From Nitrosomonadaceae bacterium (GTDB lineage Bacteria > Pseudomonadota > Gammaproteobacteria > Burkholderiales > Nitrosomonadaceae), in assembly GCA_002721545.1 (NCBI GenBank), contig PBKR01000032.1, forward strand, positions 157,585 through 221,584: a DNA stretch of 64,000 nucleotides, read 5' to 3'. The first letter of the stretch is position 1; each line of letters opens with the position of its first letter. Below, piece after piece: positions 18,388 to 28,047 of this stretch. The translations under genes and the position numbers were made by a program. A model generated the notes under the pieces. It saw only the letters and a program-made list of their open reading frames with translations, did no database searches and was not told where the DNA came from.

Positions 18388-18893
18388 TATTCGGGAAGTG
18401 CTTTATCATATAAACTTAGACTAAGCTTTCCATTATCCCCCTGTTCTAAAGCCAGCATTTTATCTTCCGGCAAAATAATATCTGTCCCAATATAATTAGC
18501 TGCAATTGGCATCTCTCTTTCCCCACGATCTACCAAAGTGGCAAGACGGATACTAGCCGGCCTACCATAGTCAAATAATTCATTAATTGCAGCACGAATA
18601 GTTCGCCCAGTGTAGAGAACATCATCTATTAATATAATATGTCGCCCCTCTACTTCAAAAGGAATATTTGAAGGCTTGACCTGTGGATGCAGTCCAATTT
18701 CATGAAAATCATCTCTATAAAATGACACATCTAGTGTCCCAATAGGAAGTGTACATGCCAAATCTTTATGTAACCGCTCTGCTAGCCAAACACCACCTGT
18801 GTAAATACCAACTAGTACAGTATTTTTAGTTACATCTGGACGCATCTTTTTCGCTAACCTAGTTAATAATTGTTCAGCATTTGGTAAATTCAT
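18387..18893 (-). CDS. pyrR: Bifunctional pyr operon regulator / uracil phosphoribosyltransferase PyrR
   Basis: PyrR has the phosphoribosyltransferase fold. It either binds pyr mRNA to attenuate the operon or makes UMP from uracil. I place the start at ATG 18893 (168 residues), just after the ruvX stop; a longer reading frame would run into ruvX and is unlikely. The PRPP-binding motif [16 protein letters not shown] is clear, as is [14 protein letters not shown] near the N-terminus. In proteobacteria a regulatory role for PyrR is less established than in Bacillus. I saw no attenuator hairpin in front of it. Confidence 0.93.
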   Translation of the reverse strand: MNLPNAEQLLTRLAKKMRPDVTKNTVLVGIYTGGVWLAERLHKDLACTLPIGTLDVSFYRDDFHEIGLHPQVKPSNIPFEVEGRHIILIDDVLYTGRTIRAAINELFDYGRPASIRLATLVDRGEREMPIAANYIGTDIILPEDKMLALEQGDNGKLSLSLYDKALPE

Positions 18894-18894
18894 T

Positions 18895-19359
18895 TTATCT
18901 ATCGAAATATGATTGTAATATTTGTTGAGCTGCCACTTGATCAATAATGAATCTTTGTTTCTTACAATTAATTCCTGCTTCACTGAGCCCCATGCTTGCA
19001 GTAATAGAAGTATAACGCTCATCAACAAGCTTAACGTTAATCCCGAAGCGGCCCTCTAAACGACGTGCAAAACGTTTACTTAAATGTGTTAACTTATGGC
19101 CAGTACCATCAACATGAATAGGTAACCCCACTACTAGTTGAACCGGCTCCCACTCTTCAATTAATTTAGCAATCACATTAAATCTATTCTTTGTGGCCCC
19201 TTCTTTTATTGTAACAAGAGGATGGGCTAAGCCTAGCTCTAAGTCACCAACCGCCACACCAATACGTTTCTCACCAAAATCAAAGGCCAATACGGTTCCA
19301 ACCGATGGCTCTTTAAATACTGGGCTATCTATATTTGTATGAGTAATATTATTAATCAT
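18895..19359 (-). CDS. ruvX: Holliday junction resolvase-like / pre-16S rRNA nuclease RuvX (YqgF)
   Basis: RuvX/YqgF is an RNase H-fold nuclease implicated in 16S rRNA 5' maturation. The 154-residue protein has the characteristic FDFGEKRIGVAVGD motif (about 26-39), VVGLPIHVDG and the final VDERYTS with the catalytic carboxylates. The N-terminus is about 15 residues longer than usual, so the start may be downstream, but no better ATG is seen. Its upstream partner yqgE survives only as a relic that overlaps its start. Confidence 0.93.
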   Translation of the reverse strand: MINNITHTNIDSPVFKEPSVGTVLAFDFGEKRIGVAVGDLELGLAHPLVTIKEGATKNRFNVIAKLIEEWEPVQLVVGLPIHVDGTGHKLTHLSKRFARRLEGRFGINVKLVDERYTSITASMGLSEAGINCKKQRFIIDQVAAQQILQSYFDR

Positions 19360-19522
19360 TAAATAGACTTTCTAAAATTAGACCTATAGCGCCATTTACC
19401 ACTAGCCCTTGCGCACACTTCTCCTTATGCCCACAGGTATAAGCAAGTATTTTGGAAAAACAGGTATTTGCCATGACCAGCACGGCGATCAAAAAATGAC
19501 AGATTAGATTAATACTTTGCAT
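19352..19522 (-). pseudogene. yqgE: Relic of yqgE (UPF0301/DUF179), 5' third only
   Basis: A 56-codon reading frame from ATG 19522 ends at TAA 19352-19354, eight bases inside ruvX. Its sequence follows the YqgE N-terminus: MQSINLICHFLIA corresponds to the conserved start NLTNHFLIAMP, then CFSKILAYTCGHKEK to YFSKTLxYICEHNEK, and GLVVNGAIGLILESLF to GLVINRPIGLTLxxLF. Conserved residues are damaged (CEH to CGH, NRP to NGA) and the remaining two thirds are gone. The position directly before ruvX is where yqgE normally lies. It is too short for an automatic gene call. The comparison motifs are from memory of the family. Confidence 0.75.
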
Positions 19523-19681
19523 GGATAAACTATTACCATATCCTCTATTGTAAACTTGTTCTCGCTTCTCTACAATTCTTCTATTATAAAAATTTACATT
19601 ATTCTAAATAGAGAGCACGTAAGAAATTTTTATGATTCATGTAAAAGGTAGAAACATAAGAAACAACCCTTACCTAATTAG

Positions 19682-20026
19682 TCAATCATCCCACTCACCT
19701 TCCATCACTCCATTCTTATAGTTTCCTTTTTGCCTTACCTGGCCATTTGAGTAATAAATAACCCACTCACCTTCCTCTTTTCCATTCTTAAAATTTACTT
19801 TGCTCATTAGCTGTCCATTACTCCAATACCTCACCCACTCACCCTCTTTCTTACCGCCCTTTATCCAGCCTTGCTCTTTACCAGTTACGCCTCCTGTAAA
19901 AAGAATTTTGCTGTCTTTCCCATAATAAAGGCCATCTCTTTTCACCAATTCATCCATAGTCTCACTTAAACAATGAGTTGAGATAAAAGATAGGAAAAAT
20001 ATAGGAAATAGGAATAAAGTTTTCAA
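19682..20026 (-). CDS. Exported MORN-repeat (YwqK-type) protein, 114 aa
   Basis: This protein has a signal peptide (hydrophobic core about 4-19) and three to four MORN-like repeats of about 24 residues, with units such as GEWVRYWSNGQ and GEWVIYYSNGQ followed by KGNYKNG. Such repeats form a beta-hairpin rod used for protein or lipid contacts; the precise job is unknown. It starts with TTG where its neighbour has ATG, so its translation may be weak. It is a paralogue of the next upstream gene and probably arose by duplication. Confidence 0.75.
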   Translation of the reverse strand: MKTLFLFPIFFLSFISTHCLSETMDELVKRDGLYYGKDSKILFTGGVTGKEQGWIKGGKKEGEWVRYWSNGQLMSKVNFKNGKEEGEWVIYYSNGQVRQKGNYKNGVMEGEWDD

Positions 20027-20148
20027 TTTATAGTTTGCCTAATATAGTTATAATCAAACACACAACCCTACCGTAAGGTTAATAAACATCTATGCTAAAA
20101 AATATTTAACCATTAATACTTTTGAAAGATTCTGGGGTCATTTATTAT

Positions 20149-20625
20149 TTAATCTCCAACCTTCTCTCCATCCTTATAATTTCCTTTGCTACTTACCTGC
20201 CCAGTATCATAATAATAAACCCACTCACCATCCCCTTTTCCGTTCTTGTAATTTCCTTTGCTACTTACCTGCCCAGTATCATAATAATAAACCCAATCAC
20301 CTTCCATCACTCCGTTCTTGTAATTTCCTTTATATTTTAACTGTCCATTGTCATAATAATAAATCCACTCACCCTCCTCTTTTCCATTCTTATATCTTCC
20401 TCTATATCTCAAATCCCCATTATCATGATACCCAACCCACTGACCTATTTTCTTTCCGTCCTGCACTTTTCCTTTCTCTTTACCAGTTACCTCCCCAGTA
20501 AATGGTAATCCATTGAAGCCAGATTCTGCATAATAAAGACCGTTTCTTTCAACCACAGAATCTGTTTCAATCGAACAAGAGACAAGCGCTAGAAAAATTA
20601 TCGGAATTAAAAATATAGTTTTCAT
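20149..20625 (-). CDS. MORN-repeat lipoprotein, 158 aa
   Basis: The N-terminus, IIFLALVSCS, is a lipoprotein signal with the lipobox Cys at residue 17. Four to five 24-residue repeats follow, each close to YYDNGQLKYKGNYKNGxxEGEW. The last two full units are nearly identical at the DNA level, a sign of recent repeat expansion. The family is common as a toxin-immunity-like or surface protein, but I see no toxin partner. It is followed by its shorter paralogue 122 bp downstream. Confidence 0.78.
   Translation of the reverse strand: MKTIFLIPIIFLALVSCSIETDSVVERNGLYYAESGFNGLPFTGEVTGKEKGKVQDGKKIGQWVGYHDNGDLRYRGRYKNGKEEGEWIYYYDNGQLKYKGNYKNGVMEGDWVYYYDTGQVSSKGNYKNGKGDGEWVYYYDTGQVSSKGNYKDGEKVGD
20177..20295. 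repeat. 72-bp direct repeat inside the MORN lipoprotein gene
   Basis: Bases 20177-20223 recur unchanged at 20249-20295, 72 bp (24 codons) apart. More diverged units continue towards 20450. The period equals one MORN unit, so copy number can change without a frameshift. Confidence 0.85.
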
Positions 20626-20785
20626 TTAATAAATGCAGCAAAGAATGGCCATCCAATCTTTCATGCAAAAATAATGCCACAATTAAGGAAGTCAGGAAAC
20701 ATCTTTAGAAACAAACATCTTCATTCTATTGCCAAGAGAAAAAAGAAGATTAGAGATAATTTATACCGCAGCAATACTTTATATA

Positions 20786-21169
20786 TCAAGCATTGAAATT
20801 AATTATTTTAAATAATTTTAATAAGTTAAATTTGTTTAATCTAACTCTGACTCCTCTAATAAAATATTTAAAATTAATTTTAATCAAAACTGTATAGATC
20901 TTATTATCTAGACTAACGGAATTTTGGCAGACTATTGAATTTGTATTTACGTTGTCACTTTTAAGCATGACACTAGATTCTTTTCTATATGCAACTCTTT
21001 TAATTATATATGAGTGATAATTGTCATAGAATACAATTAAACTATTTTTTTTTATAAAACTTTTAAAAAAATGAGTTGCTAATATAAGATCTCCTGAAAC
21101 TAGTGTTGGCTGCATACTTGTCCCAGATACCTTGAATATTTTAAACACTTTTAAGAACCGGACAAACAA
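20786..21169 (-). CDS. sodX: S26-family signal peptidase-like protein, probable NiSOD maturation protease
   Basis: The 127-residue protein has the signal-peptidase nucleophile motif GTSMQPTL (Ser18) and the general-base lysine in YIIKRVAY (about Lys68), with the DN element downstream. There is no N-terminal membrane helix, as in the SodX branch that trims the pro-peptide of nickel superoxide dismutase. It overlaps the 3' end of sodN by 29 bases, the classic sodN-sodX order. The lysine- and phenylalanine-rich C-terminus is unusual and could be a membrane-associating tail. Confidence 0.85.
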   Translation of the reverse strand: MFVRFLKVFKIFKVSGTSMQPTLVSGDLILATHFFKSFIKKNSLIVFYDNYHSYIIKRVAYRKESSVMLKSDNVNTNSIVCQNSVSLDNKIYTVLIKINFKYFIRGVRVRLNKFNLLKLFKIINFNA

Positions 21170-21614
21170 TTACCAATTCTGGAGGATAGGGCGCATAACA
21201 TTTTTCAGTTTTTATATTCTTAGTTTCCCAAAATATTTCTGTGAATTTATTTACTTTTTCTAAAAGCTCAACTCCATTATCTCTATTTATATCCTGTTTG
21301 CACTTTGAAGCAAGTTGCATTATAGAATGAGTTAATTCGTGTATCTCAGGATATTTAGATATTTGCGGCTCCTTAAAATAATCCCCCCAAATAGTTGACA
21401 CCTCACTTTTAACTTCTTTTGCATGCTGTTCTTTCACAGCTGTCAATCTTGCTAACTGAGATATTTTTGATGCGTTCATATCTGAGTCTTTTATTTCATC
21501 TGCTATTAGATCCATAAACCTAATAATACTTAGAGCGGAGTATTGAATAACTGCAGGATCGTAGACTTTACACGGAATATCACAATGCGCATGTGCTGTA
21601 TCAATAGTTAACAT
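21141..21614 (-). CDS. sodN: Nickel superoxide dismutase SodN
   Basis: NiSOD dismutates superoxide using a nickel ion held by the mature N-terminus. The short pro-peptide MLTIDTAHA precedes the nickel hook HCDIPCKVYDP. Cleavage before His10 would give the ligands His1, Cys2 and Cys6. The rest is a four-helix bundle of 140-150 residues, ending EKCYAPYPPELVIVCP. The residue after the second Cys is Lys rather than the Gly of the Streptomyces enzyme. The downstream overlapping sodX supports the call. NiSOD is frequent in marine bacteria and is used where iron is scarce. Confidence 0.95.
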   Translation of the reverse strand: MLTIDTAHAHCDIPCKVYDPAVIQYSALSIIRFMDLIADEIKDSDMNASKISQLARLTAVKEQHAKEVKSEVSTIWGDYFKEPQISKYPEIHELTHSIMQLASKCKQDINRDNGVELLEKVNKFTEIFWETKNIKTEKCYAPYPPELVIVCPVLKSV

Positions 21615-21952
<338 letters not shown>

Positions 21953-21989
21953 TTCAACTTGTCTCAGAATGTGACTGAAAAAAATTAAA

Positions 21990-24085
21990 CTATGCAATCG
22001 TGGCAACATCTCTTATTAAATGCATTATAACGGGCGCCAATTTTTTAGTATATTCTTTAACGAAACTTGCCAAACCAACTTCTTGTTCTTTGTTTCCCGT
22101 GTCGTTCTTATAGTTATCTATTAATACTAAACCAATAATCGCCATTGACAATTTATACTGTTCTTTTGCTAGATCTGCCTCTGTTCCTTTAATATTTTTC
22201 AAGTAATTGAGCACATACAGGTTATCCATGTTTAGAAAAAAATTTATTGTATTGTCCTGATTTTCCTCAATTATGAGCATATCCTTCTGATCTATTTTAT
22301 ATTCTTCAAACTTATCTTTACGGATTTCAATAATATTAGGTAAATCTTTTTGACTAGAGGAAGGAGGTTTAGGGGGACTGCGAGGGTGCTCCTTAGGCTC
22401 AACTAGTTGTAGGTAGAACTCACATTCGAATGGGTCCACGGAAGAGATATCTTCAACCTGAATTCTATAATGTTGTATTTTTTCTTTACTGGCAGGCAGT
22501 CTTAAATGCCATTTTCCATTCCAACCAGAGAGTTTTACCCCATCGTATGAGGTGATTTCGCCTTCTTCAGAGAAAACTCTGAAATCTCCAGGGTTCTCTG
22601 CACGAGACAAGTAATCATTGGGTGCATCGGTCGCGAACAAAATCCTCGGGTTTCGACCAACTTCCACAGATCGAGGATTATTTTTTGGATGGGGATTTTT
22701 TAACTCAAAGAACGTAGGGAAGTTCTTGGCAATGTATTCAGGTTCCTGATGTTTACCAAAATCGAAGGGATTATTTATTCGTATTCCCTGTAGTAGATGC
22801 CTGGTGAGTTGTGGGTTTGCCTTAAAAAGTTTCTCAAAAAGTTCTTTAAAGTTTCTTGTATCACTAATTTTTTCTATCTCATTTCTTCGCCAATTATTTT
22901 GAAATGTTTTAAGACCTTCATGTTGTGCTAGTTCGTCTCGGATTTCTTCTTTGATGTTGTCCGTAAAGGTGCTGTTAAAGATTCTTTCCCTATCGTTTTG
23001 AAAAAGTTCTTCAACATATTTGGGTGTGACTTCAGAGCAATCAATCAGAACCAGTAAATGACTTCTTATATTTTCATACCTTAATTTCTTTGTATTAAAA
23101 AATGTTGAGGGTAAACTTCCATTTGTTTGACCATTGATAACAAACATAACACCGTTGCCATAGTTTTTTACGTCAACTTCTTTTGTTTTATCCTGATCTG
23201 AGTATTTGTTAAACGCGTAGATTGTGCCCTTAAACCGTTGTTGGTTTACGTTAAATAAAAAATCAGATGGAAACCCTTTCGCCAGTACGCCACTTCTATC
23301 TCTCTCTAATCTTGTTTCTAAACCATCTAAGGTGGGCTCGTATGAATTAGCGTTAAACTTTCGTCTTTCGTGGAACCTCACGGGGACAACGGGATTAACC
23401 AACAAGGTGTTAATTTTATTGTAGAGATCAAGGAGGATATTTGTTCGGAGAGTCGGACCGATATCATAGTTATATAACTTTATAAAAGAACCAAACTCAA
23501 AATTAGTCCCATATGGTTTTGGATATGGTCCTGGAAGTAAATCAAGGAATTTTCTATCAAATGATGGAATTTTATTATTGATGGTAAGGTAAACCCACCT
23601 GCTTGATTTATAGTTACCTTCCGGCGCAATTTTTCGAACTACCGTAAATCCCCATAAGTTTGTGTCACCAGATTTTAATAATATAGGGTTCCGTTTTGAC
23701 AAAATAAATTGAAGACCATCGACGGTGCAAAAATTCACTGCACCATAACTACCCATTCCAAACTTACCCTGAACGAATCTGACACCGGCTTTATTTTTTA
23801 AGGTTAATGATAAAAATGTTTCCTCAAAGGCATCGGGTTGTTGACCCTCTGCGGAATCGATGATTGTAAAGGTTGGATTTGCTTTTCGACCAATGCATTC
23901 GAAGGATTTGATTGCTGATTGCCGATAGTGGCGTGATTATTTAAGTCAAATTTTTCGCCAATTTTAGAACCTACAGGCACCCAATATTCTTCATCTTCCC
24001 ATAAATCATAACTTTTCAGAATGTCTATTACTTGAGTACCATCTTCAACCTTTGCTATTTCTAAACATAGTTTTTCAACGTTCAT
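21990..24085 (-). pseudogene. Broken GHKL-type ATP-binding protein gene
   Basis: Two frames make up one gene. The first (24085 to about 23890) ends its good sequence with IGNQQSNPSNALVEK, the start of the GHKL N-box. A second frame then takes over, reading CIGRKANPTFTIIDSAEG, the G1-box region, then GKFGMGSYG as the G2 glycine loop (about 23765), and runs on for ~590 residues to 21990. The N-box Asn/Asp and the segment between are missing, so an internal deletion with a frameshift has inactivated it. The family occurs with a small partner protein like the one encoded just upstream. Its function is unknown to me. GC content is visibly higher than in neighbouring genes, suggesting acquisition. 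Confidence 0.8.
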
Positions 24086-24087
24086 AT

Positions 24088-24315
24088 CTAAACCTCTAAC
24101 CGAAATTCCTTTTCTTTATGGTTTTTATTATGTTGAAATTTTGCCCTAACAGAATTTAGTTCTTTCGTTAAAGCATCAATGATTTTCTTAACATCTGCAT
24201 CTGAATACTGATAATAGCGGTTATCTGATAAATTGCCTATAAGTCTCATCTTATCGATCGCACTTACGACCCGCTTATTTGCTAGTTCTATAAATTTTTC
24301 ACGTTTATCTCTCAT
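24088..24315 (-). CDS. Small partner protein of the GHKL ATPase, 75 aa
   Basis: The 75-residue, highly charged helical protein contains RLIGNLSDNRYYQYSDADVK followed by a lysine-rich tail. I recall small proteins with a similar IGNLS...Y.Y...DV core as the gene in front of this ATPase family, but the role is not known. It ends 2 bp before the ATPase start, so they form one operon. It appears intact although its partner is broken. Confidence 0.65.
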   Translation of the reverse strand: MRDKREKFIELANKRVVSAIDKMRLIGNLSDNRYYQYSDADVKKIIDALTKELNSVRAKFQHNKNHKEKEFRLEV

Positions 24316-24326
24316 TATATTCTCTA

Positions 24327-24362
24327 TTGTTATATATCATTTTGTATATAGTTATATAACAA
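24327..24362. promoter_or_regulatory. Inverted repeat upstream of the ATPase operon
   Basis: TTGTTATATA (24327-24336) and TATATAACAA (24353-24362) are perfect 10-bp arms separated by 16 bp. They begin 11 bp before the start codon at 24315. The location suggests an operator for a dimeric repressor. Confidence 0.4.
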
Positions 24363-24397
24363 TTTGCATAAAATGTCAAGAGTAAATTAAAAAATTA

Positions 24398-24764
24398 TCA
24401 AAGATTTTTTAACTTTGTTAAACATCGTTGATCAAGTTCCGCTCGATATACTTGATCCTTAAAGGAATAGTAATTTTGGACCGATCCTTTTGGTATTACG
24501 ATACGAAAATCTCTCAGTTTATTCTTGATGATTGAAAACACATGGGGCGCGTAGAATCTTTTCCCCCTGACCGTCTCATAACCATTATTTTGAAACCATT
24601 TTGCGGTCCGTTTGAACGTCCAACCCTTCTCACGAAATCCGACAATCTTATCGTGAAGGAACTCTTGGTATTCGGAGTATTTATTAGAATTAGAGAGTCG
24701 AGAGGACGTTAGAGTTGCGGTAAAACAGAGGTAATAATCAACATTAGAACACGTACGTTGGAAA
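24398..24764 (-). pseudogene. Headless ORF abutting the glmS stop codon
   Basis: An open frame on the minus strand begins inside the last codons of glmS (in the +1 frame) and ends at TGA 24398-24400. It has no start codon before a late GTG. The clear protein-like part contains GFREKGWTFKRTAKWFQNNG, then a RGKRFYAPHVFSIIKNKL-type segment. This resembles the helix-turn-helix found C-terminal in recombinase-like proteins, but I cannot name the family. GC is higher than in the surroundings. It looks like the 3' remnant of a gene whose front was lost at the island boundary. Confidence 0.6.
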
Positions 24765-26612
24765 CTACTCCACGGTAACGGACTTGGCTAAATTTCTTGG
24801 CTTATCAACATCAGTTCCTTTTTGTAGTGCAACATGATAAGCAAGTAGCTGGAGTGGAATAGCATGAAGAATAGGGCTAAGCAGTCCTGCATGTTCTGCC
24901 ATACGAATAACATGCAGTCCTTCGCTATCCTGAATTACAGATTCTGCATCTGCAAAAATATAGAGCTCTCCTCCTCGCGCACGTACTTCCTGCAGATTCG
25001 ATTTAAGTTTCTCTAATAATGTATCATTAGGAGCAATTGCAACTACGGGCATGTCCCTATCAATTAAAGCAAGGGGGCCGTGTTTCAGTTCGCCTGCAGC
25101 ATATGCTTCTGCATGAACATAAGAAATTTCTTTTAGCTTAAGTGCTCCTTCCATGGCAATAGGATAATGCATCCCACGTCCAAGAAACAGGGCATGATGC
25201 TTATGGAAAAACTTCTCAGACCATAATTTGACAGGCCCCTCCACTTTAAGTGCATGCTGCAATGCAACAGGTAAATGCCTTAACTCAGCAATCATCTCAA
25301 GTTCACGCTCTCCTGACAATTTTCCATTTAACTTTGCTAATGTCATAGTAAATAGCATCAATGATGCCAACTGCGTAGTAAATGCTTTAGTAGAAGCCAC
25401 CCCAATTTCTGGCCCTGCTCGTGTGAGAAAACATAAATCTGTTTGTCTCACAAGCGTACTTTCTGCAACATTACAAATTGCAAGACTATGAGTGCCTCCT
25501 AATGACTTAGCATAATTAAGTGCAGCAATAGTATCTGCTGTCTCTCCTGACTGTGAGATCCCTATTACCAATGTATTAGGATGAGAAACTGGATCACGAT
25601 AACGGTATTCACTTGCAATCTCTACGTTGCAAGTAACCCCAGCTACAGACTCAAGCCAGTAACGAGCAACTAGTCCAGCATGATAACTAGTACCGCAGGC
25701 CAGTATCAGAATTCCATTGATATTCTTAAAAATTCCCTCTGCATTATTTCCAAATAATTTTGGGGAGATTGAATGAGCATTGAGCACCATTTCTAATGTA
25801 TTAGCTACTGCGCTTGGTTGTTCAAATATTTCTTTTTGCATGAAATGATTGTAAGGGCCCACTTCTACTGCTGAGTTTTTGAGTCTACTTTTATGTATCT
25901 CACGTATAACTTTTACATAAGGCCTAGTGCCTAAGCAATTTACAATGCGATAGCTATCTTTATATAACTCTGCAACATCTCCTTCTTCAAGATAAATCAT
26001 ACTATTGGTCACTTGTAATAATGCCGAGGCATCTGAGGCAGCATAGTTGCCATTCTTTCCTAAACCAAGTATTAATGGGGCTCCATTACGAGAAACAATA
26101 ATACGCTCTGGATGTGACTCTTCAATTACAGCAATCGCATAAGCACCTTGTAATTCAGAAACAGAGAGACAAACCGCTTCAAATAAATCATGTTTTTTCT
26201 TTAAATTAAATGTAATAAGGTGAGCTATAACTTCTGTATCTGTATCAGAATTAAAATCAAATCCTTCATTTTTTAGTCGTTGATATAGAGCCTCATGATT
26301 CTCAATAATGCCGTTATGCACTACTGCAACCTTTGTCGCATCACCAGAGAAATGTGGGTGTGCATTACGCTCAGAAGGGGCCCCATGAGTGGCCCATCGG
26401 GTATGAGCAATACCAATTTTACCTTGATATTTCTGTTCACTTACAAGATTACTAAGTTCAGTTACTCGCCCAGTAGTACGCACCCGATTCAATTGACCAT
26501 TTAGTAATGCTAACCCAGATGAATCGTAACCGCGGTATTCAAGACGACGCAACCCTTCTAACAATACGGGGACAATATTGTCCCAGACTACTCCGCCAAC
26601 TATTCCACACAT
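24765..26612 (-). CDS. glmS: Glutamine-fructose-6-phosphate aminotransferase GlmS
   Basis: GlmS makes glucosamine-6-phosphate from fructose-6-phosphate and glutamine, the entry to peptidoglycan and lipopolysaccharide sugars. The 615-residue protein starts MCGIVGG with the catalytic Cys2. The glutaminase HTRWATHG is at about 73-80, two SIS domains follow, and the end, [11 protein letters not shown], is the conserved C-terminus with the catalytic lysine. Its 3' end is the usual Tn7 target in many bacteria, and an accessory island starts right after it here. Confidence 0.97.
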   Translation of the reverse strand: MCGIVGGVVWDNIVPVLLEGLRRLEYRGYDSSGLALLNGQLNRVRTTGRVTELSNLVSEQKYQGKIGIAHTRWATHGAPSERNAHPHFSGDATKVAVVHNGIIENHEALYQRLKNEGFDFNSDTDTEVIAHLITFNLKKKHDLFEAVCLSVSELQGAYAIAVIEESHPERIIVSRNGAPLILGLGKNGNYAASDASALLQVTNSMIYLEEGDVAELYKDSYRIVNCLGTRPYVKVIREIHKSRLKNSAVEVGPYNHFMQKEIFEQPSAVANTLEMVLNAHSISPKLFGNNAEGIFKNINGILILACGTSYHAGLVARYWLESVAGVTCNVEIASEYRYRDPVSHPNTLVIGISQSGETADTIAALNYAKSLGGTHSLAICNVAESTLVRQTDLCFLTRAGPEIGVASTKAFTTQLASLMLFTMTLAKLNGKLSGERELEMIAELRHLPVALQHALKVEGPVKLWSEKFFHKHHALFLGRGMHYPIAMEGALKLKEISYVHAEAYAAGELKHGPLALIDRDMPVVAIAPNDTLLEKLKSNLQEVRARGGELYIFADAESVIQDSEGLHVIRMAEHAGLLSPILHAIPLQLLAYHVALQKGTDVDKPRNLAKSVTVE

Positions 26613-26679
26613 GGAAGTTTTCCCTTATTAATTTGAACTATGAATAGCTATAAGACATTTAAAATTTATAACACTAACC

Positions 26680-28047
26680 TCATTTTTTAGTTGGGCGCTT
26701 CCACCCTGAAACACTTCTTTGTCTAGAGCGTGACAAAGTTAATTGCTCTGGAGGAGTATTCATCGTAATAGTTGACCCTGCTCCTATAGTGGTGCCAGTA
26801 GTTATTTTTACAGGGGCAATTAATTGTGTATCTGAACCAATAAACACATTGTCTTCAATAATTGTCTGAAGCTTATTCACCCCATCGTAATTACAAGTTA
26901 TCGTCCCCGCACCCACATTAACTTTTTTCCCAATTTTTGCCTCGCCCATGTAACTCAAATGATTTACCTTGCTACCAGTATTAATATTACTATTCTTAAT
27001 TTCAACAAAATTACCAATATGGACCTCATCAGCAAGGATAGTTCCTGGGCGTATACGGGAGAATGGACCAATTCTACAATTTTTCCCTATATCAGCATCC
27101 TCAATAAAGCTAAATGGAAGAATAATGGTACCAGCCTCTATTTTTACATTCTTTAGTATGCTATTAGCGCCAATCTTCACTCCATCACCGATCTTCACTA
27201 TACCCTCAAAAATACAATTAATATCTATTTCTACATCTTTCCCAAAATCCAATTGTCCACGTATATCAATGCGTGAAGGGTCACTGATTGTTACGCCTTG
27301 TTCTAATAATTTTTTTGCAGAATTTTTTTGATAAGTTCTTTCAAGCATGGCCAATTGTATTTTGCTATTTACACCAAAAATTTCCCAAGTAAAAAGTGGA
27401 TGTGTCGCCTCTATTCTTTTTCCAGACTTAGCTGCCATTGCTACAATATCAGTCAGATAATATTCTTTTTGTGCATTGTTATTTTCTAGCTTAGGTAACC
27501 ATTCATGTAAATTAATATTCGAAACTGCCATAATACCTGTGTTAATTTCACATATTTCTAGTTGATCTTTATTTGTATCTTTTTCTTCAACAATCTCAAT
27601 AATTTTTTTAGTTGTAATATCTCGTATTATTCTACCGTAACCCAATGGATCATCTAACTCCACCGTAAGTAAGGCCAAAGAATCTTCTGATACACCTGAT
27701 ATTAATTTTCGAAGTGTCTCAGCCTTAATCAGGGGCACATCCCCATATAAAACCAGTGTTATCCCTTTTTTGTCTAGATGTGGCAAGGCCTGTAACAATG
27801 CATGACCAGTACCTAGCTGTGGTTCTTGCTTTACCCAAATAACCTGTTTATCTCTTATCAAATTTGGAACAGTTTCATTTCCATGACCATATACCACGCA
27901 AATTTTTTGTGGCGATAATACATGTGCCGTACTGAGCACATGCTCTAATAAAGGCTTTCCTGCTAGCAAATGTAAGACTTTTGGGGTAGTCGAATACATA
28001 CGCTTACCAAGTCCTGCGGCTAGAATGATGATATTAAGATTTTCCAC
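26680..28047 (-). CDS. glmU: Bifunctional GlcN-1-P acetyltransferase / GlcNAc-1-P uridyltransferase GlmU
   Basis: GlmU acetylates glucosamine-1-phosphate and couples it to UTP to give UDP-GlcNAc. The 455-residue protein has the N-terminal pyrophosphorylase motif LAAGLGKRMYS (about 10-20) and the C-terminal left-handed beta-helix of hexapeptide repeats (about 255-450), including NYDGVNK. It sits between atpC and glmS, 67 bp upstream of the latter, a conserved order in proteobacteria. Confidence 0.97.
   Translation of the reverse strand: MENLNIIILAAGLGKRMYSTTPKVLHLLAGKPLLEHVLSTAHVLSPQKICVVYGHGNETVPNLIRDKQVIWVKQEPQLGTGHALLQALPHLDKKGITLVLYGDVPLIKAETLRKLISGVSEDSLALLTVELDDPLGYGRIIRDITTKKIIEIVEEKDTNKDQLEICEINTGIMAVSNINLHEWLPKLENNNAQKEYYLTDIVAMAAKSGKRIEATHPLFTWEIFGVNSKIQLAMLERTYQKNSAKKLLEQGVTISDPSRIDIRGQLDFGKDVEIDINCIFEGIVKIGDGVKIGANSILKNVKIEAGTIILPFSFIEDADIGKNCRIGPFSRIRPGTILADEVHIGNFVEIKNSNINTGSKVNHLSYMGEAKIGKKVNVGAGTITCNYDGVNKLQTIIEDNVFIGSDTQLIAPVKITTGTTIGAGSTITMNTPPEQLTLSRSRQRSVSGWKRPTKK

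Noticed and set aside
20149-20460. Regular repeats that could be mistaken for a CRISPR array
   Set aside because: The 72-bp units are coding, in frame, contiguous without spacers, and translate to MORN repeats.
23800-23940. Programmed frameshift in the GHKL ATPase
   Set aside because: The two frames do not join into a complete domain: the second half of the N-box and the following segment are absent, and no slippery sequence was seen. Deletion is simpler.
24398-24764. Tn7 transposon at attTn7
   Set aside because: No tnsABCDE gene or Tn7 end repeat was seen. Only the position matches, so it is reported as a hot spot and not as Tn7.
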